Shown here: positions 8,334 through 16,909 of the stretch, in pieces
How the letters are laid out: every line of letters begins with the position of its first letter
Numbering within the stretch: position 1 is the stretch's first letter
Source: Pyrinomonadaceae bacterium
GTDB lineage: Bacteria > Acidobacteriota > Blastocatellia > Pyrinomonadales > Pyrinomonadaceae
Length of the DNA: 47,043 nucleotides
NCBI GenBank assembly: GCA_021463165.1
Contig: JAJTWY010000024.1
Location: forward strand, 1 to 47,043
Reading direction: 5' to 3'
The notes under the pieces: generated by a model
Databases searched by the model: none
Seen by the model: only the letters and a program-made list of their open reading frames with translations
Told to the model about the DNA's origin: nothing
Translations under genes and position numbers: made by a program

Positions 8334-9902
8334 ATGCAGACACAAAGAATATTAGACGAATTCAAGAACGAACCTTTTACTGATTTTTCGAAGCCTGAGA
8401 ACGCCGAGGCGATGCGTGCGGCCCTAGATAAGGTGAGATCCGAGTTAGGGCGAGAATATCCCATCGTCATCGGCGGAGAGAAGATCTCGTTGACGGCTAA
8501 GTTCGAGAGCAGGAATCCCGCTGATCGCTCGCAGGTGATCGGGGTATTTTCGGAGGGGGACGCGGACACGTCGCTCGTCGAAAAGGCAGTGGCTACGGCG
8601 ACAGAGACATTCAAGACGTGGCGAAATGTCGATCCGGCGGTTCGTGCGGACTATCTTTTCCGGATCGCGGACATTATGCGACAGAGGAAGCATGAGCTTT
8701 CTGCCTGGATGGTCTTCGAGGTCTCGAAAACATGGGCTGAGGCCGATGGTGACACTGCCGAGGCGATCGATTTCTGCGAGTTTTACGGCCGTGAGATGCT
8801 GCGTTGGTCGAGCGAGCAGCCCGTGACACCTTATCCCGGTGAGAAGAATATTTTTGAATATATCCCGCTTGGTGTCGGGGCCGTTATCCCACCGTGGAAT
8901 TTCCCGCTGGCGATCATGGCTGGAATGACGCTGGCAGCGGTCGTTACTGGGAATACCGTCATCCTGAAACCCTCTTCCGATTCGCCGACCATCGCCGCGA
9001 AGTTCATGGAGATCGTCGAGGAGGTCGGGCTTCCGGCTGGTGTGGTCAATTTCATTTCCGGGTCAGCCGCGACCGGTGAGGCGATGGTCACCCATCCAAA
9101 GACCCGCTTTATTTCGTTCACCGGATCAAAGGGCGTCGGCCTGCACATTAACGAGCAGGCCGCAAAGGCCCGGCCCGGCCAGATCTGGATCAAACGCGTA
9201 GTTGCGGAAATGGGAGGGAAAGATGCCATTGTCGTAGCTGACGATGCTGATATCGATTCGGCGGCAACGGGCATCGTTCAGGCGGCATTTGGATTTCAGG
9301 GTCAGAAATGCTCGGCGTGCTCACGCCTGATCGTTGACGAGAAGGTTCACGATGAGCTGATCGACAAGGTCGTTGCCTTGACGAGGGCGCTGAAGGTTGG
9401 CCAGCCGACCGAGGGCGACACGAATGTGGCTGCTGTCATTAACAAGCGGTCGTTCGATACTACTATCGGCTATATCCGAAAGGGAGTTGAAGAAGGCGGC
9501 GTAGTGGTTGCCGGAGGCTCGGGGGACGATTCGACCGGCTTCTTCATTGAACCGACGATCATAGATAACGTCGAACCGGGAGCCACCATCGAGCAAGAAG
9601 AGATATTCGCCCCGGTCCTTGCCGTGATCAAGGCACGCGATTACGATCACGCACTTGAGATCGCAAATGGCACAGAGTTTGGGCTTACCGGAGCCGTTTA
9701 CTCAAGATCGCAAGAGCGGCTTGATCAGGCGCGGCGTGATTTCCATGTTGGGAATCTATACCTTAACCGCAAATGCACCGGAGCCCTGGTCGGCGTTCAT
9801 CCGTTTGGCGGATTCAATATGAGCGGAACGGATTCAAAGGCCGGTGGGCGTGAATATCTGCTTCAATTCATGCAAGGTAAATCAACCGCACAGAAGGTCT
9901 AG
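8334..9902 (+). CDS. pruA: Delta-1-pyrroline-5-carboxylate dehydrogenase (L-glutamate gamma-semialdehyde dehydrogenase)
   Basis: The 522-residue aldehyde dehydrogenase has the features of the single-function proline-catabolic enzyme: an N-terminal FSKPENAEAM segment, the NAD-binding VIPPWNFPLAIMAGMTLAA and GNTVILKPSSDSP region, the general-base region VVAEMGGKDAIVV, and the catalytic GQKCSACSR with Cys326. GPNWYxN-like LNRKCTGALVGVHPFGGFNMSGTDSKAGG lies near the C-terminus. It oxidises glutamate semialdehyde to glutamate with NAD+, the second step of proline breakdown. No proline dehydrogenase (putA/prodh) gene is visible here. It follows the barrel gene by 19 bases and is followed after 10 bases by a secreted-protein gene. 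Confidence 0.95.
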   Translation: MQTQRILDEFKNEPFTDFSKPENAEAMRAALDKVRSELGREYPIVIGGEKISLTAKFESRNPADRSQVIGVFSEGDADTSLVEKAVATATETFKTWRNVDPAVRADYLFRIADIMRQRKHELSAWMVFEVSKTWAEADGDTAEAIDFCEFYGREMLRWSSEQPVTPYPGEKNIFEYIPLGVGAVIPPWNFPLAIMAGMTLAAVVTGNTVILKPSSDSPTIAAKFMEIVEEVGLPAGVVNFISGSAATGEAMVTHPKTRFISFTGSKGVGLHINEQAAKARPGQIWIKRVVAEMGGKDAIVVADDADIDSAATGIVQAAFGFQGQKCSACSRLIVDEKVHDELIDKVVALTRALKVGQPTEGDTNVAAVINKRSFDTTIGYIRKGVEEGGVVVAGGSGDDSTGFFIEPTIIDNVEPGATIEQEEIFAPVLAVIKARDYDHALEIANGTEFGLTGAVYSRSQERLDQARRDFHVGNLYLNRKCTGALVGVHPFGGFNMSGTDSKAGGREYLLQFMQGKSTAQKV

Positions 9903-9912
9903 ATCGAATCAA

Positions 9913-10833
9913 ATGAATATGATGATCAGAAAAATTTGCAAGCCGATAGTCCTATTGACGGCGGTTTCTGTCTTTTCCTCGGCTGTTCCGGCGCAGAAGC
10001 GACCGGCTAAGCCGGCTCCGCCTGCTGCGAAGCCCATAATCTTTGCCGTGGTGGAGAGCGGAAGCGTTATTGAGCCGATAGCACTGATCGACCGCGGCAA
10101 GCTCGAAGCCCCGGTCAACGGCAGCGACGACGCAGGAGAATTGGCGGTCTTCAATCGTTCGTATTTGCGCAAAGGCACATCGTACAGATTGGTTTTCGGT
10201 GGTGCAGCCGGCGGAACTGCGACGATCCAGAGTTCGGATCCTGCGTCGGAATGTGCCAAAAACATGGCGGTTGTGACCACAAAGGCAACAAAAACACCGA
10301 TAAAGGGGCTCGTGATGGCGCTGGCAACCAACTCTCCGATCAAAGCGGCATCGAGTTACCGGCGAAGGCCGACGGCGGCGGAAAAGACAGAGGCAGACTC
10401 GCTCGCAAAGGCGGAATTTGCGAAACACAAACTAACGCCAAAGGTGCTTCGCTACCATAACCTGACCGCACTTGATCTTGAGAAAGATGGATCGCCGGAA
10501 CTCGTGGCCTCCTATTGGGTCGAGATCGACAAGCTGACCCGCGGCCTGCTGTTTTTCATCGCCGGCAAGGGCAGCAACGGAAAATACGCGGTTGGGCACC
10601 AGGAATATCGCAGTGTCGATCAGGGCAGCGTGATGAGCGGGAGCATCAAGGATGTTGATGATGGGGTTTATCACGAATTGCTTCTGGATGTCTTTGACCA
10701 CGACGGCGACGGAACCGCCGAGGTCTTTACCTACACTCAGTCATTCGAAGGGGCCGGGTTCAACGTCTATAAGCGAAACGGTAGCAAATGGATCCAAAGC
10801 TACGAATTTTCCAATTACCACTGCGGCTATTAA
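9913..10833 (+). CDS. Secreted protein of unknown function
   Basis: I chose ATG 9913 as the start because it yields a signal peptide (MNMMIRKICKPIVLLTAVSVF, cleavage near VPAQ). The frame is open upstream into pruA but without such a signal. The protein has 306 residues. A short proline/alanine/lysine linker (QKRPAKPAPPAAKP) is followed by a mixed alpha/beta domain with a HNLTALDLEKDGSPELVASYWV stretch and, near the C-terminus, a DVFDHDGDGTAEVFTYTQ segment. The two D-x-D-G-D/S segments resemble VCBS/FG-GAP type calcium-binding repeats, which suggests an extracytoplasmic beta-propeller-like fragment. No enzyme motif seen. It closes its transcription unit before a strong terminator. Confidence 0.7.
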   Translation: MNMMIRKICKPIVLLTAVSVFSSAVPAQKRPAKPAPPAAKPIIFAVVESGSVIEPIALIDRGKLEAPVNGSDDAGELAVFNRSYLRKGTSYRLVFGGAAGGTATIQSSDPASECAKNMAVVTTKATKTPIKGLVMALATNSPIKAASSYRRRPTAAEKTEADSLAKAEFAKHKLTPKVLRYHNLTALDLEKDGSPELVASYWVEIDKLTRGLLFFIAGKGSNGKYAVGHQEYRSVDQGSVMSGSIKDVDDGVYHELLLDVFDHDGDGTAEVFTYTQSFEGAGFNVYKRNGSKWIQSYEFSNYHCGY

Positions 10834-10859
10834 CACCAAATTCATTTTTATTTATTGAG

Positions 10860-10898
10860 GTGTTAAGTTCGAGAAAGAACTTAGCACTTTACTTTTTT
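10860..10898 (+). terminator. Strong intrinsic terminator
   Basis: GTGTTAAGTTC (10860-10870) and GAACTTAGCAC (10877-10887) pair over 11 bp with one G-U pair and a 6-base loop. They are followed by TTTACTTTTTT. The structure stands 27 bases after the stop of the secreted-protein gene and only 3 bases before the ATG proposed for alkaline phosphatase. Confidence 0.85.
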
Positions 10899-10901
10899 GA
10901 T

Positions 10902-12446
10902 ATGAGAAGACAAACAATGCACTCCGTTCTTGCGGGGTTGATGATCGCGAGTATCACTGGATCGCTCTTCGGACAGAACGATCAGCGTATGTATCCCGTC
11001 AAACGCGTGGAGACGCCCGAAACATGGCGTCGGGACGGCTGGAACGCGATCGACATGGCGAAAAAGACGAAGATCCGGACCAAGAAGGCAAAGAATGTGA
11101 TCCTATTTCTGGGTGACGGAATGGGGATCTCGACATTGACAGCGGCGCGGATCTTCGAGGGGCAGATGCGGGGAGAAAGCGGCGAGGAGAACCGTCTGAG
11201 CTTCGAAGAGTTTCCGTTTTCTGCCCTCTCGAAGACGTATCAGGTCAATCAGCAGACGGCTGATTCAGCTCCAACCATGAGTGCTGTCATTACCGGCGTA
11301 AAAACTGATGAAGGGATCATTTCCGTAGATCAAAACGTCCGCTTTGGCGATCATACGACAGTCGCCGGAAATGAGGCCAAGACGATGCTCGAATACGCCG
11401 AGGATGCTGGAAAGTGGACCGGGGTGATCTCTACGGCCCGTCTCACACACGCAACCCCGGCCGCATGTTATGCACATACAGCCAACCGGGACTGGGAATC
11501 GGATGCCGATATCTTTAAAAAGAAGGAGGCGCACGAGGCGGGTTTTCCTGATATCGCTCGTCAATTGATCGAATTCAAGTACGGCGACGGTCTCGAGGTA
11601 GCGATGGGCGGCGGGCGTTCAAAGTTCACGCCAAAGGAAATGGCGGATCCGGAGTATCCGAAAGAAACCGGCGAACGGCTGGACAAGCGAGACCTTTCCC
11701 AGGAATGGCTGAGAAAGTATAAGGATTCTGCCTACGTCTGGAACAGGGAGCAGTTCGAAAATATCGATGTGACCAAAACGAGACACCTCCTTGGCCTTTT
11801 TGAACCCTCCCACATGAAATATGAGTTTGACCGGTTAAAGAACCCCTCCGAAGAACCCTCGTTGGCCGAAATGGCGACCAAAGCCGTCGACCTTCTCTCC
11901 AGGAACAAGCGGGGCTATTTTCTTATGGTAGAAGGCGGCCGCATCGACCATGCTCATCACGACGGTAATGCCTTTCGGGCTCTTCGAGAAGTTGTTTCCT
12001 TGTCGGATGCGGTTCGAGCGGTGATGAAAAAGGTGGATCTTGAGGAGACCCTGATCATCGTCACAGCTGACCATAGCCATACGCTTGTGATACAGGGATA
12101 TCCGGCACGTGGGAATAATATCCTCGGCTTAGCTCGGGGTGTTGGTGATGGCGGCGAGCTTGATAAGGAAGATTCGACGGACAGGAATAAAAAGCCCTAC
12201 ACGACGCTCTCGTATGCGAATGGGCCTGGTGCACGAACAGGGGACCGGCCTGTTCTGACAAACCCTCAGGTCATTCTTCCGGACTATAAGCAGGAATCGA
12301 ATATGCCGTTGAAGTCTGAGACACACGGCGGTGAGGACGTTGCCATCTACGCGATAGGCCCAAACGCGCATCTGATCCGTGGTTCGATGGAACAGAATTG
12401 GATCTTCTACGTGATGGCTGACGCGATGGGACTTGCCCGAAAATGA
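10902..12446 (+). CDS. Alkaline phosphatase (PhoA-type superfamily), secreted
   Basis: This is a 514-residue protein if it starts at ATG 10902; a second ATG at 10917 is equally possible. It has a signal peptide (to about residue 28, near LFGQ). The metal and catalytic motifs are in family order: LFLGDGMG (Asp at a metal site), DSAPTMSA with nucleophile Ser122, VEGGRIDHAHHDGN near residue 345 (metal ligands), TADHSHT near 388, and HGGEDVAIYAIG near 472. The enzyme hydrolyses phosphomonoesters in the periplasm using Zn and Mg. The bulky Pro after DSA differs from the common DSAAT form. No good Shine-Dalgarno is seen, and a terminator lies directly upstream. The stop overlaps fmt (ATGA). Confidence 0.92.
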   Translation: MRRQTMHSVLAGLMIASITGSLFGQNDQRMYPVKRVETPETWRRDGWNAIDMAKKTKIRTKKAKNVILFLGDGMGISTLTAARIFEGQMRGESGEENRLSFEEFPFSALSKTYQVNQQTADSAPTMSAVITGVKTDEGIISVDQNVRFGDHTTVAGNEAKTMLEYAEDAGKWTGVISTARLTHATPAACYAHTANRDWESDADIFKKKEAHEAGFPDIARQLIEFKYGDGLEVAMGGGRSKFTPKEMADPEYPKETGERLDKRDLSQEWLRKYKDSAYVWNREQFENIDVTKTRHLLGLFEPSHMKYEFDRLKNPSEEPSLAEMATKAVDLLSRNKRGYFLMVEGGRIDHAHHDGNAFRALREVVSLSDAVRAVMKKVDLEETLIIVTADHSHTLVIQGYPARGNNILGLARGVGDGGELDKEDSTDRNKKPYTTLSYANGPGARTGDRPVLTNPQVILPDYKQESNMPLKSETHGGEDVAIYAIGPNAHLIRGSMEQNWIFYVMADAMGLARK

Positions 12447-13372
12447 AGATCGTTTTCATGGGAACGCCCCAAGCGGCGGTTCTGTCGTTGGAACGCTGCA
12501 TTGCGGATGGGCACGAGATCAAGGCCGTATACACCCAGCCCGACCGGCCTTCAGGACGGGGGAACAAGATCCTCTTTTCGCCGGTAAAGATATGCGCGCT
12601 CGACCACGGGATCGAGGTTTTTCAACCTGCGAAGATCAGAACACCCGAAGCCGCGAGTGAATTTAGGGCGCATAAGGCCGACGCAGCTGTCGTCGTTGCT
12701 TATGGCCGTATTCTTCCCGATGCCTTCCTCACGGCCTTTATGCACGGGGCGATCAATGTCCATTTCTCGCGGCTTCCAAAATATCGCGGCGCCGCTCCTG
12801 TCAACTGGGCTATCATAAATGGCGAGAATGAGACGGGCGTTACCACGATGAAAATGGACGCGGGGTTGGATACCGGCGATATCCTTCTGCAGGAAGGCAT
12901 CCACATCGGCTCAGAAGAAACATCGATCGAACTAATGGAGCGGCTCTCAGTGCTCGGCGCCGATGTGCTATCTCGAACACTTGCGGCGATCGAGACAATA
13001 GTACCGAGTCCGCAGGACCACGACCTCGCCACGCTTGCGCCTATAATGAAGAAACAAGACGGCCTGATAAACTGGTCAATGAGTGCCGAGCAGATCGCGA
13101 ATCGGGTGCGAGGATTTCAACCGTTTCCGACGGCATTTACCTCGTACCGTGGCTCGCGGCTGACAATATGGCGGGCTAGGGCCGTCGATCTGGTGTCAGA
13201 TCGACCGGCTGGCCAGATCATCGAGATCGGTAAGGAAGAGATCATGATCGCCTGTGGCGACGGAGATGTCTTGTCCGTCAGCGAGCTTCAGCCGGAAGGC
13301 AAGCGGCGATTGTCCGCGAGGGACTTTATAAACGGGGCTAGGCCTGCGATCAGGGAAAGGTTAGGTAACTGA
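12443..13372 (+). CDS. fmt: Methionyl-tRNA formyltransferase
   Basis: The 309-residue protein has the family's hallmarks: KIVFMGTPQAA at the N-terminus, QPDRPSGRG for folate and substrate positioning, and the catalytic triad Asn105, His107 and Asp143 in NVHFSRLPKYRGAAPVNWAI and DAGLDTGDIL. The C-terminal OB-fold domain begins near residue 205. It formylates the initiator methionyl-tRNA using 10-formyl-tetrahydrofolate in the cytoplasm, the step that deformylase later reverses on proteins. The ATG overlaps the alkaline phosphatase stop by 4 bases and its own stop overlaps trhO (TGATG), so it lies inside a tightly coupled operon. Confidence 0.97.
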   Translation: MKIVFMGTPQAAVLSLERCIADGHEIKAVYTQPDRPSGRGNKILFSPVKICALDHGIEVFQPAKIRTPEAASEFRAHKADAAVVVAYGRILPDAFLTAFMHGAINVHFSRLPKYRGAAPVNWAIINGENETGVTTMKMDAGLDTGDILLQEGIHIGSEETSIELMERLSVLGADVLSRTLAAIETIVPSPQDHDLATLAPIMKKQDGLINWSMSAEQIANRVRGFQPFPTAFTSYRGSRLTIWRARAVDLVSDRPAGQIIEIGKEEIMIACGDGDVLSVSELQPEGKRRLSARDFINGARPAIRERLGN

Positions 13373-14160
13373 TGGAAGGGAATGTTGAGATAATAGCTTT
13401 CTATGAATTCAAGGAGATGGCCGCGCTTGGCGACCTCCAGGAGTCAAAGACCAGGCTGAAGGAGATACTCCGGGAAACCGGAGTGCATGGCACGATAATT
13501 CTCGCGGCCGAAGGTTACAACGGGATGGTCTGCGGCAGCTCCGAAAAGATCAAGCAGTTCCTCGCCTGTGCGAATGATGTCTTGGAAACTAAGATCGCAT
13601 ACAAGTCTTCCTTCAACGAATCAGCCCCCTTTCGAAAACAGGAGGTCAGGATCAAGCCGGAGATCGTGACCTTGAAGCAGCCCGTGGATATTTCTCTTGG
13701 TGCTGGAACTCACGTAAAACCGGAAGACTGGAACACGATCATCTCCGATCCTGAGACGGTTATCCTCGACACCCGCAACGATTACGAGTATCAAACGGGT
13801 ACCTTTAAGCGGGCTATAAATCCAAAAACAGAGAAATTCAGCGATCTGCCGGCATTTGTCGCGGAAAACCTTGATCCGCAAAAGAACAAGCGTGTGGCGA
13901 TGTTCTGCACCGGCGGCATACGGTGTGAAAAATTTGCTCCGTATATGAAGCAGCTGGGTTTCGAGGAAGTTTATCAACTCGAAGGCGGCATCCTGAAATA
14001 TCTCGAAGTGGTTCCGGAAGAAGCCACCCTTTGGGAAGGCGAATGCTTCGTCTTTGATGAGCGGGTGACCGTCGATGCCAGGCTTCGGAAGGGCCGAACC
14101 CAAGACCTTTCGCAGCGTCTGCACCAGCGAAAAAAAGAAAAGTACAGGGTGGCAGAATGA
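13372..14160 (+). CDS. trhO: tRNA uridine(34) hydroxylase, rhodanese family
   Basis: The 262-residue protein matches the TrhO (YceA) family: an N-terminal acylphosphatase-like domain (about residues 5-95, with ILAAEGYNGMVCGS), a rhodanese domain with catalytic Cys179 in MFCTGGIRCEK, and the family signature QLEGGILKYLEVVPEEATLWEGECFVFDERV. TrhO catalyses oxygen-dependent hydroxylation of U34 in tRNA, the first step to 5-(carboxy)methoxyuridine. The family often ends in a Cys-rich zinc-binding part. Here the protein stops soon after FDERVTVDARLRKG, so that C-terminal part is short or absent. The stop overlaps rsmB by ATGA. Confidence 0.9.
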   Translation: MEGNVEIIAFYEFKEMAALGDLQESKTRLKEILRETGVHGTIILAAEGYNGMVCGSSEKIKQFLACANDVLETKIAYKSSFNESAPFRKQEVRIKPEIVTLKQPVDISLGAGTHVKPEDWNTIISDPETVILDTRNDYEYQTGTFKRAINPKTEKFSDLPAFVAENLDPQKNKRVAMFCTGGIRCEKFAPYMKQLGFEEVYQLEGGILKYLEVVPEEATLWEGECFVFDERVTVDARLRKGRTQDLSQRLHQRKKEKYRVAE

Positions 14161-15446
14161 GCGTCTCACCGGCACGGGCCGCCGCATTCGACGTACTTGA
14201 CCGGATAGAGCGCGACCGGGCATTCTCGTCATTCCTTCTTCCGCAATTTACTGAAAGACTTTCAACCCAGGATCGACGTCTATGCTATGAGATAGTCCTT
14301 GGTGTCCTTCGGAATCAGTTGCTGCTCGATCGTTTGATCTCGTGCCTTGTCGGCCGGCGAAAGCTCGATCGCGAGGTTGCAATTGCGCTTCGGATCGGGA
14401 TCTATCAGCTTCGCTTTCTTGACCGGATCCCTGATTACTCCGCGATCAACGACAGCGTCGGCCTTGTTCAACGGGCCAAAAAGACGTCCGCAAAGGCGTT
14501 TGTCAACGCGATCCTGCGAAAATATCAGAAAGCCCCGCCCGATGTGGCCTTCTCCGACGAGATCGACCGGATCTCGGCAGCGACGTCGCATCCCCGCTGG
14601 CTGATCGAGAAATGGAGCAGGGATCTGGGGGCGGAACGGGCCGAGGCCGTTGCCATGGCTAATAATACTCCGCCGCCGGCAGCATTTCGGATCATTACCG
14701 TTGATGACTCTACTGCAGCGCTCGTTTCGAGATCGCGGCCCTCAGCCTTCGTCGAAGGCTGCTTCCTGACGGAGCGGCCTATTGCTGAGTTTCGCTCGAT
14801 GATCGATGATGGCAAGGTGTATCTGCAGGGCGAGGCCTCACAGCTCACGGCCCGCTGCGTGGTCGTCCCCGCCGGTGGCCGTTTCCTTGATGTCTGCGCG
14901 GCACCCGGGGGAAAGACTACTCTTATCGCGAATAGATTTGGCCGGTCCGAGGTTTTTGTTGCGGCCGGAGACCTGCATCGAGCCCGGGTCGAACACTTGC
15001 GGAGAAACTGCGCGGCACAGAATGCGGAACACATTTCGATTCTCCAATACGACGCGGCTACGGGGCTGCCCTTTGCCCCAGAGGTCTTCGATGCAGTTCT
15101 CGTTGACGCACCCTGTTCGGGTAGGGGAACCATCCGGAGCAACCCAGAACTGCGCTATTCGCTCAACCCTGTCGATATACCCGCGATCACCGCCAAACAA
15201 CTTACGATCCTGTCGAATGCATCTAAACTCGTTAGAATCGGCGGTTCGTTAGTGTACTCGACGTGTTCATTCGAACCCGAAGAGAATGAGCGGGTGTGCG
15301 AGACCTTCCTTCGTGAAAACCGCGATTTCGGCAAGGTCGTGCCCAAGGTTCCTGAACGGTTCGTGACCGGGGATGGTTTTGCTAGGACATGGCCCGACCG
15401 TGACGGGATGGAGGGTTTTTTCATCGCGTCCTTCATCCGTAACTGA
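14157..15446 (+). CDS. rsmB: 16S rRNA (cytosine(967)-C5)-methyltransferase
   Basis: The 429-residue protein has an N-terminal NusB-like RNA-binding domain (about residues 1-140, with ARAAAFDVLDRIERDRAF) and a C-terminal RsmB/Nol1/Sun SAM-dependent methyltransferase domain. The SAM-binding motif I is FLDVCAAPGGKTTLIA near residue 243. The two family cysteines are present: Cys320 in DAPCSGRGT (motif IV) and Cys370 in YSTCSFEPEENE (motif VI, the covalent nucleophile). It methylates C967 of 16S rRNA. Placement after fmt is common in bacteria (the fmt-rsmB/sun pair). Confidence 0.96.
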   Translation: MSVSPARAAAFDVLDRIERDRAFSSFLLPQFTERLSTQDRRLCYEIVLGVLRNQLLLDRLISCLVGRRKLDREVAIALRIGIYQLRFLDRIPDYSAINDSVGLVQRAKKTSAKAFVNAILRKYQKAPPDVAFSDEIDRISAATSHPRWLIEKWSRDLGAERAEAVAMANNTPPPAAFRIITVDDSTAALVSRSRPSAFVEGCFLTERPIAEFRSMIDDGKVYLQGEASQLTARCVVVPAGGRFLDVCAAPGGKTTLIANRFGRSEVFVAAGDLHRARVEHLRRNCAAQNAEHISILQYDAATGLPFAPEVFDAVLVDAPCSGRGTIRSNPELRYSLNPVDIPAITAKQLTILSNASKLVRIGGSLVYSTCSFEPEENERVCETFLRENRDFGKVVPKVPERFVTGDGFARTWPDRDGMEGFFIASFIRN

Positions 15447-15513
15447 ATGGTTTTCGCGATTCTTGATTTTTGAGGAAAATGTTAGACTGTCGTTTGCTTT
15501 TGGAGATCAGGCC

Positions 15514-16170
15514 GTGAGTATCGTTAGTTCAGGAGTTTCAGCTTTAGGCCGGTTAGCGGCGTTGGTAGTGCTGCTTGCGGTTTTCCTCTTTGGCCTTGTG
15601 GGGGTCGTCTATATGTCGCTGCAAGGTTCGGAGATCAAGGTTCCTGAGATAACCGGAAAAGATCTGCACGAGAGCGAGAAAGAACTCGCGCTTCTAGGCC
15701 TTAAGATCAAGAAAAGGGCCGATCGGGTTAGTTCCGAAAAGCCCGACACGGTGATCGAGCAGCTTCCCAAACCCGGCGAGACGGTGAAGACGGGGCAAAT
15801 GATACTGGTCGTGACAAGTAAGGGCGGCGGCGAAGGTGACCTGCCGCCAAGCCTGCGAAATACGACGGATGAAGAGGAAGCTGAGAAGATCGAAGAGATG
15901 ATCTCGGACAAGCCGAAGAAACCTAAGGCGAATTCGAATACAAATCGCAAGAAACCTGACCCGGCAAAAGATGTCAATACCGATGTATCGGGAGCTGCGA
16001 ATTCATCGGCCGGTTCGAGCACGGGCGAGGGCAACTCGAACAAAAAGGAGCCTGCGAACAGCAGCGGGCCGGGCGACAAGCCGAATAAGAACACACAAAC
16101 GCCTTCGCCGCGGCTGCCGAATCCTGCGACCAAGTCAGAGCCGAAACCAAGATCAGGCGACCGGCCTTGA
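15514..16170 (+). CDS. Membrane-anchored PASTA-domain protein
   Basis: The start is GTG 15514, preceded by GGAG at proper spacing. The open frame extends upstream but overlaps rsmB without a ribosome binding site. The product has 218 residues: a short cytoplasmic N-terminus, one transmembrane helix (about residues 11-37, with AALVVLLAVFLFGLVGVVY), one PASTA domain (about 43-105, with VPEITGKDLHESEKELALLGLKI and VIEQLPKPGETVKTGQMILV), then a long charged low-complexity tail. The tail is rich in Lys, Pro, Ser, Asn and Gly and is probably disordered. PASTA domains bind peptidoglycan fragments or beta-lactam-like groups. No kinase or transpeptidase domain is attached. The gene sits between rsmB and rpe. 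Confidence 0.85.
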   Translation: MSIVSSGVSALGRLAALVVLLAVFLFGLVGVVYMSLQGSEIKVPEITGKDLHESEKELALLGLKIKKRADRVSSEKPDTVIEQLPKPGETVKTGQMILVVTSKGGGEGDLPPSLRNTTDEEEAEKIEEMISDKPKKPKANSNTNRKKPDPAKDVNTDVSGAANSSAGSSTGEGNSNKKEPANSSGPGDKPNKNTQTPSPRLPNPATKSEPKPRSGDRP

Positions 16171-16219
16171 TCTCAATGTGCAACCGCCGGCTGCGTTTTT
16201 GATACCAAAAGGAAGCGTA

Positions 16220-16882
16220 ATGTTTGAAATTGCTCCGTCGATCTTGTCGGCGGATTTTACCAGACTGGCTGAAGCGATCGACGCGGTCAAACGCGGAGGC
16301 GCCAGGGTGCTGCACGTTGATGTTATGGACGGGCACTTCGTGCCGAATATAACTATCGGCCTGCCCGTTGTCAGGTCCTTGCGAAAGGCGACGGACATGA
16401 CCATTGACACGCACCTGATGATAAGCGAACCGGGGCGCTACGCGACCGAGTTCGTTAGGGCTGGTGCCGATATGGTATCGGTTCACGTCGAGGTCGATCA
16501 TCACCTTCAAAGAACCCTGACGGCCATTCGTGACGAAGGAGCAAAGGCGGGCATCGCAATAAATCCGGCGACCCCGATCGAGACGCTGGCCGAGGCGTTG
16601 CCCTATGCGGATTTCGTGCTGCTCATGTCCGTAAATCCGGGTTTTGGCGGGCAGAAGTTCATCCCGACGATGCTCGACAAACTCCGTCGGCTCCGGCGAA
16701 TGATCGATGACATGGGCTTGCCGGTCCGTATCGAGATCGATGGCGGGATCGGGAAGAATAACATCTCGGATGTCGTCGATGCAGGTGCCGAGATCCTGGT
16801 CGCCGGTTCAGCCGTCTTCGACGGAGGAGACCCGGCCGCTGCTGTCGCGGAGCTTATCGAGAGTGGGACGGTTTGGGTCTAG
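16220..16882 (+). CDS. rpe: Ribulose-phosphate 3-epimerase
   Basis: The 220-residue TIM-barrel enzyme starts at ATG 16220, with an AAAAGGAAG ribosome binding site just upstream. Family motifs are IAPSILSADF, HVDVMDGHFVPNITIG (catalytic Asp and metal His), THLMI, LLMSVNPGFGGQKFI and EIDGGIG (second catalytic Asp). It interconverts ribulose-5-phosphate and xylulose-5-phosphate in the pentose phosphate and Calvin cycles. Length is typical. It is separated from the PASTA-protein gene by 49 bases and from the BamD-like gene by 27, consistent with one operon. Confidence 0.97.
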   Translation: MFEIAPSILSADFTRLAEAIDAVKRGGARVLHVDVMDGHFVPNITIGLPVVRSLRKATDMTIDTHLMISEPGRYATEFVRAGADMVSVHVEVDHHLQRTLTAIRDEGAKAGIAINPATPIETLAEALPYADFVLLMSVNPGFGGQKFIPTMLDKLRRLRRMIDDMGLPVRIEIDGGIGKNNISDVVDAGAEILVAGSAVFDGGDPAAAVAELIESGTVWV

Positions 16883-16909
16883 TTTCGGCCCGCCCCGGAT
16901 TGTTTTCTT

